A DNA stretch of 46,433 nucleotides from Streptococcus sp. LYSM12 (GTDB lineage Bacteria > Bacillota > Bacilli > Lactobacillales > Streptococcaceae): the NCBI RefSeq assembly GCF_004569635.1, contig NZ_SPOZ01000021.1:1-46433 (forward strand), in the 5' to 3' direction. The number at the start of each line of letters is the position of its first letter. Position 1 is the first letter of the stretch. Of the stretch, positions 45,856 to 46,433 are shown piece after piece. The translations under genes were made by a program, and so were the position numbers. The notes under the pieces were generated by a model. It saw only the letters and a list, made by a program, of their open reading frames with translations, did no database searches and was not told the DNA's origin.

Positions 45856-46190
45856 TATCGTCTTTGAGTTTACTTTTAGTACTAGGCAAGGAGCTGCAGG
45901 CTGTACTCTACTAGTACAGCAAAGCAAGTTAACAAAACAATAAAAGATAAACTAATGAATTATGTTTCTCCCACTCCTACAAGATTGATACGTTCCTCAT
46001 TAAAAATTATGTATAGTCTTTTAGTTTACTTTTAGTACTAAGCAACGAGCTGCAGGCTGTACTAGGTACGGCAAAGCGAGTGAACGAAGCAATAAAAGAT
46101 AAACTAATGAATTATGTTTCTCCCACTCCTACAAGATTGATACGTTCCTCATTAAAAATTATGTATAGTCTTTTAGTTTACTTTTAGTAT
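45856..46190 (+). repeat. Tandem array of RUP-like MITEs, copies 10-12
   Basis: Copy 10 (45856-45965), copy 11 (46012-46118) and the start of copy 12 (46164-46188) repeat with periods of about 156 and 152 bp, because the flank TTTCTCCCACTCCTACAAGA...AAAATTATG was duplicated with the element. Copy 10 sits between AGTGGGA and TCCCACT, suggesting insertion into an older hairpin. Confidence 0.85.
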
Positions 46191-46433
46191 ACTCCTTTAG
46201 TTTATAAACAGTATATGGTATAGTAGTTATATGGCATATGATTTAGATTTTAGGAACCGAGTATTAGAATACGTAACTGCTGGTCACAGCAAAAAAGAAA
46301 CCTGTGCGCTTTTTGGCATTAGCACAAACACACTTTACGTTTGGGAAAAACAACTTTCAGAACAAGGGCATCTAGAGCGGAAAAAACGTGTTGCTAAGTC
46401 TCGCAAAATTCCCTTAGAACAGTTGGAAGCCTA
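46189..46433 (+). mobile_element. IS630-type insertion sequence, left end, cut by the window edge
   Basis: After the TTTTAG of MITE copy 12 comes TATACTCCTTTAGTTTATAA, which aligns with the MITE terminus TATAGTCTTTTAGTTTACTT. A transposase start follows. The right end is outside the window. Confidence 0.75.
46231..46433 (+). CDS. IS630-family transposase, N-terminal part
   Basis: 67 codons from ATG 46231, open to the window edge. MAYDLDFRNRVLEYVTAGHS and ETCALFGISTNTLYVWEKQL form the helix-turn-helix that recognises the terminal repeats in IS630-Spn1-type transposases. The DDE catalytic part, or a second overlapping frame, would lie beyond the window. TTTAGT and TATAGT 17 nt apart form a plausible promoter with its -35 in the terminal repeat. 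It is the only plus-strand gene here. Confidence 0.85.
   Translation, partial: MAYDLDFRNRVLEYVTAGHSKKETCALFGISTNTLYVWEKQLSEQGHLERKKRVAKSRKIPLEQLEA

Noticed and set aside
1..46433. tRNA or rRNA genes, or a replication origin
   Set aside because: No cloverleaf with the GTTCGA-type T-loop, no rRNA sequence and no DnaA-box cluster were seen on either strand by eye.
1..46433. A defence, toxin-antitoxin or secretion system
   Set aside because: No gene resembling such a system was found; the only mobile functions are the IS630 fragment and the repeat families.

Overview
The window reads as a chromosomal segment of a low-G+C Gram-positive coccus, almost certainly a Streptococcus. Supporting signs are a histidine-triad (Pht/Htp) surface protein paired with an AdcA-II/Lmb zinc lipoprotein behind AdcR operators, the gene orders rpsP-khpA-rimM-trmD, LysR-lspA-rluD and pyrR-pyrB-carA-carB, an L27 protein with the Firmicutes N-terminal extension, and about 107-bp IS630-related MITEs like pneumococcal RUP. 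A S. suis-like lineage is my guess, not shown. Every intact gene is on the minus strand; only a truncated IS630-type transposase at the right edge is on the plus strand.

Layout from left to right (transcription runs right to left): glucokinase and a small membrane protein; a DUF1149-degV-(dapB)-cca-ABC-F operon in which dapB has decayed to a pseudogene; a repeat-rich gap; the fructose operon fruR-fruK-fruA; the zinc-regulated lmb-pht operon; the ribosome/tRNA operon rpsP-khpA-rimM-trmD with its own internal terminator and promoter; pcp; another repeat-rich gap; rsmJ-like methyltransferase; a DUF2628-like membrane protein; the pyrimidine operon pyrR-pyrB-carA-carB behind a PyrR attenuator; an orphan oligopeptide-binding lipoprotein; a Pr6Pr-like membrane protein; a third repeat array; a PhnA/YjdM-like zinc-ribbon protein; LysR-lspA-rluD; rplU-rpmA with an L21 leader and no prp between them; an AT-rich three-gene ABC-2 exporter; a VOC-family protein; thiI with its cysteine desulfurase; a threonine aldolase-like enzyme; and tandem MITE copies ending in the IS630 element.

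The gaps hold the least explained material. I distinguish four repeat families. (1) About 107-bp RUP-like MITEs, about a dozen copies, whose terminal repeat matches the end of the IS630 element at the right edge in 15 of 17 positions. (2) R2, a degenerate block of roughly 300-400 bp carrying strong hairpins. (3) R3, units of about 111-114 bp that sit directly 3' of fruA, rsmJ and the phnA-like gene, always in the same orientation as the gene, each carrying a stem plus T-run. (4) R4, a 98-nt unit with several nested complementary arms, present as a perfect 101-bp-period triplet after rsmJ/R3 and as a single diverged copy after fruA/R3. R3 plus R4 is the best candidate for something undescribed here.

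The genes otherwise form ordinary core metabolism: sugar uptake (glk, fru), de novo pyrimidine synthesis, translation and tRNA maturation (rpsP, trmD, rimM, cca, thiI, rluD, rplU, rpmA), zinc capture, and lipoprotein processing (lspA) that would serve the two lipoproteins encoded in the window.
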